Source: Polyangium sp. y55x31 (lineage in GTDB: Bacteria; Myxococcota_A; Polyangia; Polyangiales; Polyangiaceae). Taken from it: DNA of 64,000 bases. The stretch covers positions 1 to 64,000 of the forward strand of contig NZ_JARZHG010000005.1 in the NCBI RefSeq assembly GCF_029946505.1, given 5' to 3'. The stretch's first letter is position 1. Each line of letters begins with the position of its first letter. The translations under genes were made by a program, and so were the position numbers. The notes below the pieces were generated by a model. The model saw only the letters and a program-made list of their open reading frames with translations, was not told the DNA's origin and ran no database searches. Positions 26,107 to 33,988 of this stretch are shown here, piece after piece.

Positions 26107-27447
26107 TTGATCCGACACATCATTTCTTCGATTCTCGCCGTCGCGCCCATTGCCCTTCTCTCCTCGACCGCCGCCGCTGGACCGAGCCTGTCCCGTGCGC
26201 TCGCCATTGCTTGCGAGTCGAACGATGTCGATTGCGATGCGCCCGAGAAGAGCCTTTCCGCTGCCGTCTCGCGGCGTGTCCTCGTGGGGGACGTCGTCGA
26301 ATACAGCATCAATCTGCGCGTCGGCCCCGGCACCTATGATGTCATCGGCCTGCACCGCGTCGTGCGCGAATCGGCGCCGAACGTCCCCGCGCCCACCAGC
26401 AAGGCCGTCATGATGGTCCATGGCGACGCCTGGGATTTCGAGGCCGCATTCCTCGCCGCAGGCCCCTCGCTGGACGGGGCGAGCTTGCCGGTGCACCTCG
26501 CCTCGCACGGCATCGACGTCTGGGGCGTCGATCTCGGCTGGACCCGCGTCCCCGCGAGCGAGGCCAATCTCTCGTTCATGCAAAATTGGGGCTTTCAGCG
26601 CGACGTGCGCGACATCGGCACGGCGCTCGGCGTCGCCCGTGTGGTACGCGCGCTCTCGGGCCAGGGGCACGGCCGCTTGCATTTGCTCGGCTGGAGCCGC
26701 GGGGGTCAGCTCGCATATGCTTATGCGGGCGCCGAGACCCAGCGGCCCCCCGGTCTGCGCCACGTCGGCGGCCTGATTCCGGTGGACATCTATCTCGAAA
26801 CGGACGACCCGGATCTCCGCGCGGGCGCCTGCCAGCGTCGGGCCGACGAGCGCGCCCTCGTCGCCGCGGGGCAATATGGAAACAACCTCGGCGGGTCGGT
26901 CGGGCCGCTCGGCTACCTCGCTCAGATCGATCCCACGGGCCCGTCGCCCGCGTTCCCCGGCCTCGACAACGAGCACGCCGCCATGACGCTCGGCGCGGCC
27001 ACGTTCCTCTTGATGCCCCAGCCCCCGGTCCCCTCGTACCATCTCACGGGCGGCCTCTGGGACGCGGCCGGCGTGCAGGATCTCGCGTATGCCGATCCGG
27101 CCGTCTGGTTCGACGTCCTCGCCCGCGCCAAACCCTGGCAGCCCTGGGCCATGATTGCGGACGCGGACGCCGCCACCTGCGACGACCCGCAGGATGACGT
27201 GCCCTTCGACGATCACCTCGCCGACATCACGGTCCCGACCTTCTACGTCGGCGCCGGCGGCGGGTTTGGCGCGGCCGGCATTTACACGACCACCCTGCTC
27301 GGCAGCCAGGACGTGTCGAACCACGTCGTCCAGTATTACCCCGAGGAGTATCGCCTCCTCGACATCGGTCACACCGACATCTTCCAGGGGAGCGACGCGG
27401 AGACGCTCTTCTGGGAGCCGATCCGGAGCTGGATCGCGGCGCACTGA
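26107..27447 (+). CDS. Secreted alpha/beta hydrolase
   Basis: 446 residues from a TTG start at 26107, supported by GAGAGG (26094-26099) and a signal peptide that begins at once (IRHIISSILAVAPIALLSST, cleavage near AAAG). The hydrolase core has the strand-turn segment MMVHGDAWDFE, the nucleophile elbow LLGWSRGGQLAYAYA (G-W-S-R-G), and the likely catalytic His in LLDIGHTDIFQG near the C-terminus; VPFDDHLADI probably gives the acid. An N-terminal RxLxGDVVEYSINLRVGPG stretch precedes the core. Substrate unknown: esterase or lipase activity is likely. Confidence 0.8.
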   Translation: MIRHIISSILAVAPIALLSSTAAAGPSLSRALAIACESNDVDCDAPEKSLSAAVSRRVLVGDVVEYSINLRVGPGTYDVIGLHRVVRESAPNVPAPTSKAVMMVHGDAWDFEAAFLAAGPSLDGASLPVHLASHGIDVWGVDLGWTRVPASEANLSFMQNWGFQRDVRDIGTALGVARVVRALSGQGHGRLHLLGWSRGGQLAYAYAGAETQRPPGLRHVGGLIPVDIYLETDDPDLRAGACQRRADERALVAAGQYGNNLGGSVGPLGYLAQIDPTGPSPAFPGLDNEHAAMTLGAATFLLMPQPPVPSYHLTGGLWDAAGVQDLAYADPAVWFDVLARAKPWQPWAMIADADAATCDDPQDDVPFDDHLADITVPTFYVGAGGGFGAAGIYTTTLLGSQDVSNHVVQYYPEEYRLLDIGHTDIFQGSDAETLFWEPIRSWIAAH

Positions 27448-27555
27448 TCAGGGCGTGCAACGCCGCGGGCCTCCATCCCAAACATGAGGCGATTCGAGTT
27501 TCGTGACGTTCCCTTTCGGGTCGTAACGAACCACGAACGAGGCCCGCGGCGGGAT
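27448..27555 (-). pseudogene. C-terminal remnant of an unidentified gene
   Basis: Between a TAG and a TGA, a 35-codon frame without start codon reads like a genuine protein end: ASFVVRYDPKGNVTKLESPH, then VWDGGPRRCTP. It lies in the convergent gap after the hypothetical gene at 27566, in a different frame from that gene. I interpret it as the tail of a lost gene. Too short for certainty. Confidence 0.35.
27461..27551. repeat. 13-bp inverted repeat in convergent gap
   Basis: CGCCGCGGGCCTC (27461-27473) and GAGGCCCGCGGCG (27539-27551) are exact reverse complements, 65 bases apart. Inside, TTCGTGACG and CGTAACGAA form a near-perfect second pair. The structure could be a bidirectional terminator or the trace of a small inserted element. 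Confidence 0.5.
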
Positions 27556-27565
27556 CTAGCTCGTT

Positions 27566-28966
27566 TCATCTCTCGGAGAACCTCCGATAAAGCCGCTGCC
27601 ACTCCTGGTACAGCGCCGGATCCTTCCGCAATCGCTCCTTCCACGCGTCGTCCACGATCTTCCGCGTGTTCGGCTCCGCCAAACCGTATCGCGCAAAGAT
27701 CTCCTCGGCCTCGTCCGGCGACGCTGCGAGCCTCGCGCACAACTCCGCGTGGGCTTCGAGGGACAGCTCGGGCGGCGCGGACCCGTCGAGGGGCATCGTC
27801 GCCGGGCCTGTCTCCTCGTTTGTCAACGTATCATGTTTCGGACCGAAGGGCAGCGCCTCCCCGGGAACGAAGGCCTTGAGCGGCTGTGTGACGGCCCGAG
27901 CCTGTTTCTTCGTGACCGCGGTTTTGTCCTTCCCCGCCTCCTGGAACGGCAACGCCTCGCGCGGCACGACGAACCCGGCGGGCAACGTCGAGCCCAGATC
28001 CACGCCTTTCGTATCGCCCGTGATGGCCGTGGCATCACGCTGGAACGGAAGAGGCTCCACCGGAACGAAGACCGGCTCGGGAAGCGTCTGCGCGAGCCGA
28101 TCCACGGGCTCGGCCTCCGCGGGCTCCGGCGCAAACGATACGAGGGGTTGCGGCAGCGGGAGCTTCTGGAACGGCATCGAAGGCGCCTCCGCCTTCGAGC
28201 CCGGCGGCAGTGTATCCGCGGGCAAATCCAAATCCGGCGTTGGTGGTGGGGGCGGTGGCTCGACGGCCGCGGGGGCCCTCGGCTTTGCATCCCCCTCGTG
28301 TGGCAACGGCGCGAAAAAGTCGGCCGGATCCGCCGCGGGCACGTCGTCGTCCTCGCCCTCGTCGAGGACTTCGTCGTCGAGGGGCTCCTCGTTCTCCGGA
28401 AGATCTTCCACGTCCCCCAGCGGCGCCGGCGGACGCAGGACGCCTTGTCCCGGCCGCGGCGTGGGCACGTCACCCGGCGTCGACGCGAGCAAACGATGCG
28501 CATGCTCGCGGAGGGACGGCTCTTCCGACAATCGCTTGGACCACCAACGATGGAGCGTGAACACGTCGGCGAGGCGGAGCCCGAGCCCGGAGAGCCAAGG
28601 CACGGGTTCCTCTTGCGCGGCGAAGCGCCGAGCGAAATCGAGCCACGCGCCGAGGTCCTCGTCGAGCGGCGGAACGGGCCTCCGGTAGCGCTCTGCGGCC
28701 TCCGCCTGGCACGCGTCGAAGAGGTTCTGCAATTCCTCGGCGTCGTCCTCCGCCAAGCGCTCGTCCCACGCGGCCTCGGCCCGCGGGAAGCGCGCGGGAT
28801 CCACGCCCTCGTTTCGCAACACGTCTTCGAGCGAGAAGCCTGCCGCGAGTCCGGCGCGTACACCCGCGAGCTGCGCGAGCGCGACGCCCGCGAGTCGAGG
28901 ATGCGCGCGAGGGGGCTTGCCCGAGGCGTCGACGGGGGGAGTCGTCGCGGGGGAGGGCGGTTGCAC
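27566..28966 (-). CDS. Hypothetical acidic protein with FVPxExLPF repeats, T6SS-linked
   Basis: 466 residues, no signal peptide. Residues 1-160 and the last 70 are helical and look related to each other in style: LEDVLRNEGVDPARFPRAEA at the start and AEEIFARYGLAEPNTRKIVD near the end, each with a WxxR(L/I) element. The middle is acidic (PENEEPLDDEVLDEGEDDD) and proline-rich. It carries the repeated motif FVPVEPLPFQ, FVVPREALPFQ and FVPGEALPFG, spaced about 35 to 40 residues. It is divergent from vgrG1, 159 bases away, and probably belongs to the secretion island, perhaps as an adaptor with several short docking motifs. No family known to me. Confidence 0.65.
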   Translation of the reverse strand: MQPPSPATTPPVDASGKPPRAHPRLAGVALAQLAGVRAGLAAGFSLEDVLRNEGVDPARFPRAEAAWDERLAEDDAEELQNLFDACQAEAAERYRRPVPPLDEDLGAWLDFARRFAAQEEPVPWLSGLGLRLADVFTLHRWWSKRLSEEPSLREHAHRLLASTPGDVPTPRPGQGVLRPPAPLGDVEDLPENEEPLDDEVLDEGEDDDVPAADPADFFAPLPHEGDAKPRAPAAVEPPPPPPTPDLDLPADTLPPGSKAEAPSMPFQKLPLPQPLVSFAPEPAEAEPVDRLAQTLPEPVFVPVEPLPFQRDATAITGDTKGVDLGSTLPAGFVVPREALPFQEAGKDKTAVTKKQARAVTQPLKAFVPGEALPFGPKHDTLTNEETGPATMPLDGSAPPELSLEAHAELCARLAASPDEAEEIFARYGLAEPNTRKIVDDAWKERLRKDPALYQEWQRLYRRFSER

Positions 28967-29026
28967 GTGGACATTCTAGCAGGCTGTCGATCGAGGCCCC
29001 AGAGGTATGGACAGACGTCCCGCCAG

Positions 29027-29055
29027 CAATACGTTGTTTTATTGCGCCCGTATTG
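29027..29055. repeat. Inverted repeat in the divergent T6SS promoter region
   Basis: CAATACG (29027-29033) and CGTATTG (29049-29055), spaced by 15 bases, lie between the divergent starts at 28966 and 29126. This AT-richer patch could be a regulator site for either gene. Confidence 0.35.
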
Positions 29056-29125
29056 GATGCGCCCGCTTGGGCCTTCTATCTTGTGAACACGTGCTGGATC
29101 CGCGAAGATACCTGCAAGGTCGCCG

Positions 29126-31324
29126 GTGACGATCGAACTCGAGCTCGTGAGTGACGCCCTCCCCGAAGGCACCCGCATCCTGCGGGCCCGCGGCGTCGAA
29201 GCGATGAACGAGCTCCCGAGCTGGACCGTCCAGCTCCTCTCGCCGACCACGCCGATCGACCTCGAAGCCATCGTCGGCACGCCGGCCACGCTCACGTGCG
29301 TCGATACACTCGACGGCTCCACGCGCGCGATCGATCTCCTCGTCGTCGACGCCGAAGACGAGGGCGCCGATCGCGACGGCTCGTTTTGCGCGCTCACGCT
29401 CTCCGCGGCGATGTACGTCCTCGATCTTCGCAGCGGCTACCGCGTCTTCCAGGAGAAGACCACCGAGGAGATCGTCCGCGAAGTCCTCGTCGACGCCGGC
29501 ATCCCCGCCGATCGCATCGTCACCCGCCTCGCCGGCGCGGACTACGAAAAGCGCCTCTACTGCGTCGCGTACGGCGAGACGAACCTCGCCTTCCTGCAGC
29601 GGCTCCTCGCCGAAGAGGGCATCAACTTCTGGATCGATCACGTCGAAGGCACGGGCAGCGTGATCGTCCTCGGCGACGCGCTCGGCTCGCACGACGGCGT
29701 CGAGCCTTCGCCCGTCGTGACGTTCGACGACAAGAGCGGGCTCGTCGGCGCGCGTGGGTTCGTCGAGCTCGAGATCGAGCAATCGATCGTGCCCACGGCG
29801 GTGCACGTGCGTGATCTCGACGTGCGGCAGCCCGACGTGCCCGTCGACGGCCATGCCGGGGAAGGCGCGCTCTCGTACTTCGAGTACCCCGCGTGCGTGC
29901 TCACGGCGCGCGGCGCCAGCGATCGCGCGAAGGCGCGCCTCGAACAGCTCCGCCGTTTCGAGGTCGTGGCGAAAGGACGCAGCGAGACGATCCGCCTCAC
30001 GCCCGGACGCCTCGTCGACATCGAGGGCGCCGCCGACGCGTGGATGAACCAGCGTTACCTCATCGTGCGCGCGGAGCACGCGTTCGACGCGCCTTCGCGC
30101 AGCGGCACGACGCAAACGAAGTACGAAAACCGAGTGACGCTCGTCCCCGCGGTGGATCGGCCGTTTCGGCCTGCGCTGCCCACGCGCCGCCCGAAGGTCG
30201 AGGGCATCGAGCCAGCGTTCACGACGGGGCCGAGCGGCGAGGAGATCCACGTCGACGATCTCGGCCGCGTGAAGGTTCGTTTCCCCTGGGATCGATCGGG
30301 GACGCTCGACGATCGCTCGTCGTACTGGGTTCGCACGCTCCAGATGAACATGGCCGGCGCGATGCTTTTGCCGCGCGTCGGCTGGGAAGTCCCGGTGGCG
30401 TACGTCGACGGCAACCCCGACCGACCGTTTGTGCTCGGACGATCGTACAACGCGACCGCGATCGTCCCCTACGGTTTGCCCGGCGCCGCGGCCACGACGA
30501 CGCTGCAATCCGCGACCTCGCCGAGCGATGGTACGACGAACGAGCTGCGGCTCGGCGACGGCGCGGGCAGCCAGGAGATGTTCCTGCACGCGTCGCGGGA
30601 TCAGACCGTGGTCGTGGGCGGGAGCGCGACGACCCGCGTCTCGGCGAACGAGACGCACGATGTTGCGCTCGCGTACAAACTCGCCATCGGCGGATCCCAG
30701 TCGCTCACGGTCGGCGGATCGCAGAGCGTCGACGTCGGCACCGACATGGTCACGGCGGTGAAGGGCGCGCGCACGGAGATGATCGGCGCGGTCGAGCACA
30801 TCAAGGTCACGGCGAACCGCGTCGTCGGCGCGAAAGGCGCGTACAACGAGCTGATCGGCGCGGCGTACGTGATCCAGTGCAACCAGTCGAACACGAAGAT
30901 CGACGGCGTATTCACGCAGCTCGTCGGCGGCAGCATGTCGCTCAGCGGCGGCCTCGGGTACGGGGCCTCCGTCGCGGCCGTGAGCACCGAGGTCGTGGGG
31001 GGCTCACGCACGATCACGTGTGCCGGTGGTTATGGCGATACGGTGCGCGGCGCGAAGACCGTGACAGCGGGCCCGACGACCGAGAAGGCCGGGAGCCACG
31101 TATCGACGGGCGGGAAAGCGACCGGGACGGTGCAGGTGGGCGGAAGCGCGACCTTCCAGGCCGGCGCGGAGCTCGTGCTCGAAGCGCCTTCGATCACGAT
31201 CGAGGTCGGCGGATCGCTGAAGGCCGGCGCGCTCGTGATGTCGGGCGGCAAGGTGCAATCGAAGAAGGGCAAGACGAAGCTCGAGGGCACCATCACCCGG
31301 AAGTCGGGAACGAAGGTGGGCTAG
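29126..31324 (+). CDS. vgrG: T6SS spike protein VgrG (first copy)
   Basis: 732 residues from a GTG start. Residues 1-330 form the gp27-like region (EKTTEEIVREVLVDAGIPAD, LYCVAYGETNLAFLQRLLAE, EEGINFWIDH). The gp5-like OB fold follows (GPSGEEIHVDDLGRVKVRFP, LPRVGWEVPVAYVDGNPDRP). From about 460 on lies the beta-helical needle with repetitive Gly/Thr/Val strands (IGGSQSLTVGGSQSVDVG). The basic C-terminus has no added catalytic domain. VgrG trimers sit on the Hcp tube and carry PAAR-capped effectors. The next vgrG starts one base after its stop, so they form one operon. Confidence 0.93.
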   Translation: MTIELELVSDALPEGTRILRARGVEAMNELPSWTVQLLSPTTPIDLEAIVGTPATLTCVDTLDGSTRAIDLLVVDAEDEGADRDGSFCALTLSAAMYVLDLRSGYRVFQEKTTEEIVREVLVDAGIPADRIVTRLAGADYEKRLYCVAYGETNLAFLQRLLAEEGINFWIDHVEGTGSVIVLGDALGSHDGVEPSPVVTFDDKSGLVGARGFVELEIEQSIVPTAVHVRDLDVRQPDVPVDGHAGEGALSYFEYPACVLTARGASDRAKARLEQLRRFEVVAKGRSETIRLTPGRLVDIEGAADAWMNQRYLIVRAEHAFDAPSRSGTTQTKYENRVTLVPAVDRPFRPALPTRRPKVEGIEPAFTTGPSGEEIHVDDLGRVKVRFPWDRSGTLDDRSSYWVRTLQMNMAGAMLLPRVGWEVPVAYVDGNPDRPFVLGRSYNATAIVPYGLPGAAATTTLQSATSPSDGTTNELRLGDGAGSQEMFLHASRDQTVVVGGSATTRVSANETHDVALAYKLAIGGSQSLTVGGSQSVDVGTDMVTAVKGARTEMIGAVEHIKVTANRVVGAKGAYNELIGAAYVIQCNQSNTKIDGVFTQLVGGSMSLSGGLGYGASVAAVSTEVVGGSRTITCAGGYGDTVRGAKTVTAGPTTEKAGSHVSTGGKATGTVQVGGSATFQAGAELVLEAPSITIEVGGSLKAGALVMSGGKVQSKKGKTKLEGTITRKSGTKVG

Positions 31325-31325
31325 T

Positions 31326-33497
31326 ATGCCGCTCGATCAATTCGCGCAACTGGAGATCGAGGGCGTCGAGGGGCCCCTGCGTATCGTGCAGCTCTCGGGG
31401 CGCGAGGAGATCTGCACGCCGGCACATTTCGAGGTGGTGCTCGATGTATCCGGCGGGGATACGAATGTCCTGGCCGTCGCGCCGGATGCGCTGATCACGA
31501 AGCCCGCGAAACTATCGTGGACGCTTGTCGACGGCGGCGAGCGTGTCTTCGAGGGGCTCGTGGACGCGGTGGAGGCGCGGGATCGGGGCTACGTCGTCCG
31601 CGTCGTGCAGACGCTCGCGCTGCTCGCCGACACCAAGGATTATCGCGTCTTTCTCGATCAAGACGCCGTCGAGATTTCGCGCGACGTGCTCTCCGAGGCG
31701 GGCATCGAGCTCGAGGTCCGCGTTTCGAGGTCGCTCGACGAACGCCCTCAATGCGTGCAGGCGTTCGAGAGCAACCTGGATTTCGTGCGGCGGATCCTCG
31801 CGGAGGAAGGAATCTCGTTTTTCTCGCCGTTCGGGAGCAGGGACAAACTCGTCCTCGTCGATGGCTTATCCGGCTTCGACGACGCGCCCACGGGACCTCT
31901 GCCCATTCGGGATCGAGCGGGGCTCGACACCGGCGAGAGCGTGTACGGCGCGCGGCTGCGAAAGAAGATGGTGCCGCAGCGGGCGCGGCTTCAAGATTAC
32001 GACTTCGAGAACCCCGGGCTCGATCTCACGGCCGAGACGAAGGCCGACGGCGACGCGCTCGAAGTGTACGAATACCCGGGAAAGTATCGAAAACCCGCGT
32101 CCGGCGCGGAGCTGGTGAAGCTCCGGGCGGAGGAGCTTCGTGCGCGGCGGAAGGTGCTCACGGCGTCGACGACGTGCAGAGCGCTTTCGCCGGGTCATGT
32201 CGTCGAGCTCGAAGGGCCGGAGGGATTGCAAGGCCGGTGGCTCCTGCTCGCGGTCGAGCATCGCGCGATCGATCGGGCGGCCGAGGGAAATGATCGATAT
32301 GAAGCCTCCTTCGAGGCCGTACCCGTCGACGCCCCGTTCCGGCCGGCGCGCACGCCCGTCCCGCGCATGGGAGGCATTCAGACCGCGACGGTGACCGGCC
32401 CCGGCGGCGCCGAGATTCATCCGGACAAATTCGCCCGCACGAAGGTGCTCCTGAGCTGGGATCGGCGACGAGCGGAGGACGATACGAGCTCGGCGTGGAC
32501 GCGCGTCGTGTATCCGCCAACGACGGGCGGGTTTTTCCTGCCACGCGTCGGCTGGGAGACCGTCGTGAGTTTTCACGCGTCGTCGGCGGACGAACCCCTC
32601 GTCCTCGGACGGCTTTACAATGGCGTGGCGCAGCCGCCGAACGGCCTTCCGGGCGAGAAGGTCGTCACCGCATTCGGCTCCTCGACCACGCCGGGAGGCG
32701 GGAGCGCCAACGTCGTCAGCATGAATGACACGGCCGGCGCCGAGGTCCTCGGGTTCAATGCCTCTCGCGATTACAGCGAGCGCACGGAGAACGACAAGGT
32801 CACGGTCATCACGGCGGATGATACGTGGACCGTGGGCGCCACGCGCAAGGTGATCGTGGGCGAAGTGCACGAGGTCGGCGTCACGGGGTCGCAGAGTTAT
32901 ACCGTGGGAGGCAATCGCACGGTCAGCGTCGATGCGAACATGTACATCCAGGCGGCGAGCGAGTCCGTCATGGTGGGCGCCGCGCGTATCTTCGACATCG
33001 GCGGTGATTACACGACGAGCTGCGCCACGCTCACGCGAATGGTCGGCGCGGCCAAGGCGGAGACGGCCATCGAGCATGCCAAGCGGCAAACGGCCGGCGC
33101 GGCGACGGTGATGGTGGGCGGCTCGTGCAACATGCTCGCGGGCGCGAATTATGGGGTCAACGTCATGGGGGCCCGCTCCGAGATGGTCGCGGGCGCGAAG
33201 ACGATCAAGGCGAGCAAGTTCGCCCAGGAGGTCAAAGGCGCGCTCGCCGAGACGCTGGCCTCCCGCAAGGTCACGGCCGGCGGGGATCGGGTCGAGGATT
33301 TCGCAGCCACGGCGAGTTACTCGATTGGCGGCTCGGCGAAGCTGCAAGGCTCGAACGTGGTCGTGAAAGCAACGAGCCAGATCAAGATCAAGGCGGGCGG
33401 AGCCACCGTGACCATCACGCCCGGATCCATCACGATTGACGGCGAATTCAAGGGGTCTGTCGATGCGCAGGACGACGGCGACGAAAACTACGAGTGA
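31326..33497 (+). CDS. vgrG: T6SS spike protein VgrG (second copy)
   Basis: 723 residues, starting one base after vgrG1. It has the same order of parts: a gp27-like region (VRRILAEEGISFFSPFGSRD), an OB fold (GPGGAEIHPDKFARTKVLLS, LPRVGWETVVSFHASSADEP) and a repetitive needle (GSQSYTVGGNRTVSVDAN). The expected NPDRP motif after the OB fold is replaced by SADEP, unlike the other two copies. The last residues are acidic (QDDGDENYE). The gene's 3' end overlaps the DUF6484 gene by 35 bases in another frame. Hetero-trimers with the other VgrGs are possible. Confidence 0.92.
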   Translation: MPLDQFAQLEIEGVEGPLRIVQLSGREEICTPAHFEVVLDVSGGDTNVLAVAPDALITKPAKLSWTLVDGGERVFEGLVDAVEARDRGYVVRVVQTLALLADTKDYRVFLDQDAVEISRDVLSEAGIELEVRVSRSLDERPQCVQAFESNLDFVRRILAEEGISFFSPFGSRDKLVLVDGLSGFDDAPTGPLPIRDRAGLDTGESVYGARLRKKMVPQRARLQDYDFENPGLDLTAETKADGDALEVYEYPGKYRKPASGAELVKLRAEELRARRKVLTASTTCRALSPGHVVELEGPEGLQGRWLLLAVEHRAIDRAAEGNDRYEASFEAVPVDAPFRPARTPVPRMGGIQTATVTGPGGAEIHPDKFARTKVLLSWDRRRAEDDTSSAWTRVVYPPTTGGFFLPRVGWETVVSFHASSADEPLVLGRLYNGVAQPPNGLPGEKVVTAFGSSTTPGGGSANVVSMNDTAGAEVLGFNASRDYSERTENDKVTVITADDTWTVGATRKVIVGEVHEVGVTGSQSYTVGGNRTVSVDANMYIQAASESVMVGAARIFDIGGDYTTSCATLTRMVGAAKAETAIEHAKRQTAGAATVMVGGSCNMLAGANYGVNVMGARSEMVAGAKTIKASKFAQEVKGALAETLASRKVTAGGDRVEDFAATASYSIGGSAKLQGSNVVVKATSQIKIKAGGATVTITPGSITIDGEFKGSVDAQDDGDENYE

Positions 33498-33972
33498 AAG
33501 GCCTCCGGCATCGAAGGCAAAGCCCGCCGCGCGCGCGAAGAAACCCGCGCCCGCGGCGCTCGGTCCGGGCCTTTTCGTCGGCAAGATCGAGTTTGCCTCG
33601 GACGGCACCTATCGCGTGCGCACGGTGGAGGGTCGGCGGGTGACGGCGGTGCTCGCGGACGACGTCGAGCCGGCGTTTGCCGAGGAGTGCCTGCGGACCG
33701 GGCGCACCGTATTCGTCACGGAGACCGAGCGCGGCCCCACGGTGCTCGGCGCGCTTCAGACCTCGCGCGGGCTCGTGCGGGAAGCGAGTGGCCTCGTGAC
33801 GCTCTCCGCGCAGGATCTCCGGCTGCGAGCCGAGCGCAGCCTCACGCTCGAATCCGGACAGGCGGCGCTCAGGCTCGAAAAAGCGGGCATTCTGCGGGCA
33901 GAGGGCGAGCGAATGGTGGTCGACATGAGCTCTCTCGTGCGATTCCTTTCGGCCTTGGTCGAGCTGCCCTGA
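33463..33972 (+). CDS. DUF6484-like T6SS accessory protein
   Basis: 169 residues from the ATG at 33463, inside the end of vgrG2. A Lys/Ala/Pro-rich leader (residues 1-32) precedes a small beta domain: GLFVGKIEFASDGTYRVRTV and RTGRTVFVTETERGPTVLGA. The C-terminal half is a beta-helix-like strand series (SAQDLRLRAERSLTLESGQA, ALRLEKAGILRAEGERMVVD) resembling a VgrG needle tip. This layout matches DUF6484 proteins found beside vgrG genes; they probably cap or extend the spike. The family name is my recognition by layout, not a search result. Confidence 0.6.
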   Translation: MRRTTATKTTSERPPASKAKPAARAKKPAPAALGPGLFVGKIEFASDGTYRVRTVEGRRVTAVLADDVEPAFAEECLRTGRTVFVTETERGPTVLGALQTSRGLVREASGLVTLSAQDLRLRAERSLTLESGQAALRLEKAGILRAEGERMVVDMSSLVRFLSALVELP

Positions 33973-33988
33973 AGCGAGGAGCACGGCA

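Noticed and set aside
25662-26333. A 223-codon minus-strand frame across the gap before the secreted hydrolase
   Set aside because: It runs into the hydrolase gene antisense and has no ribosome binding site or recognisable motif.
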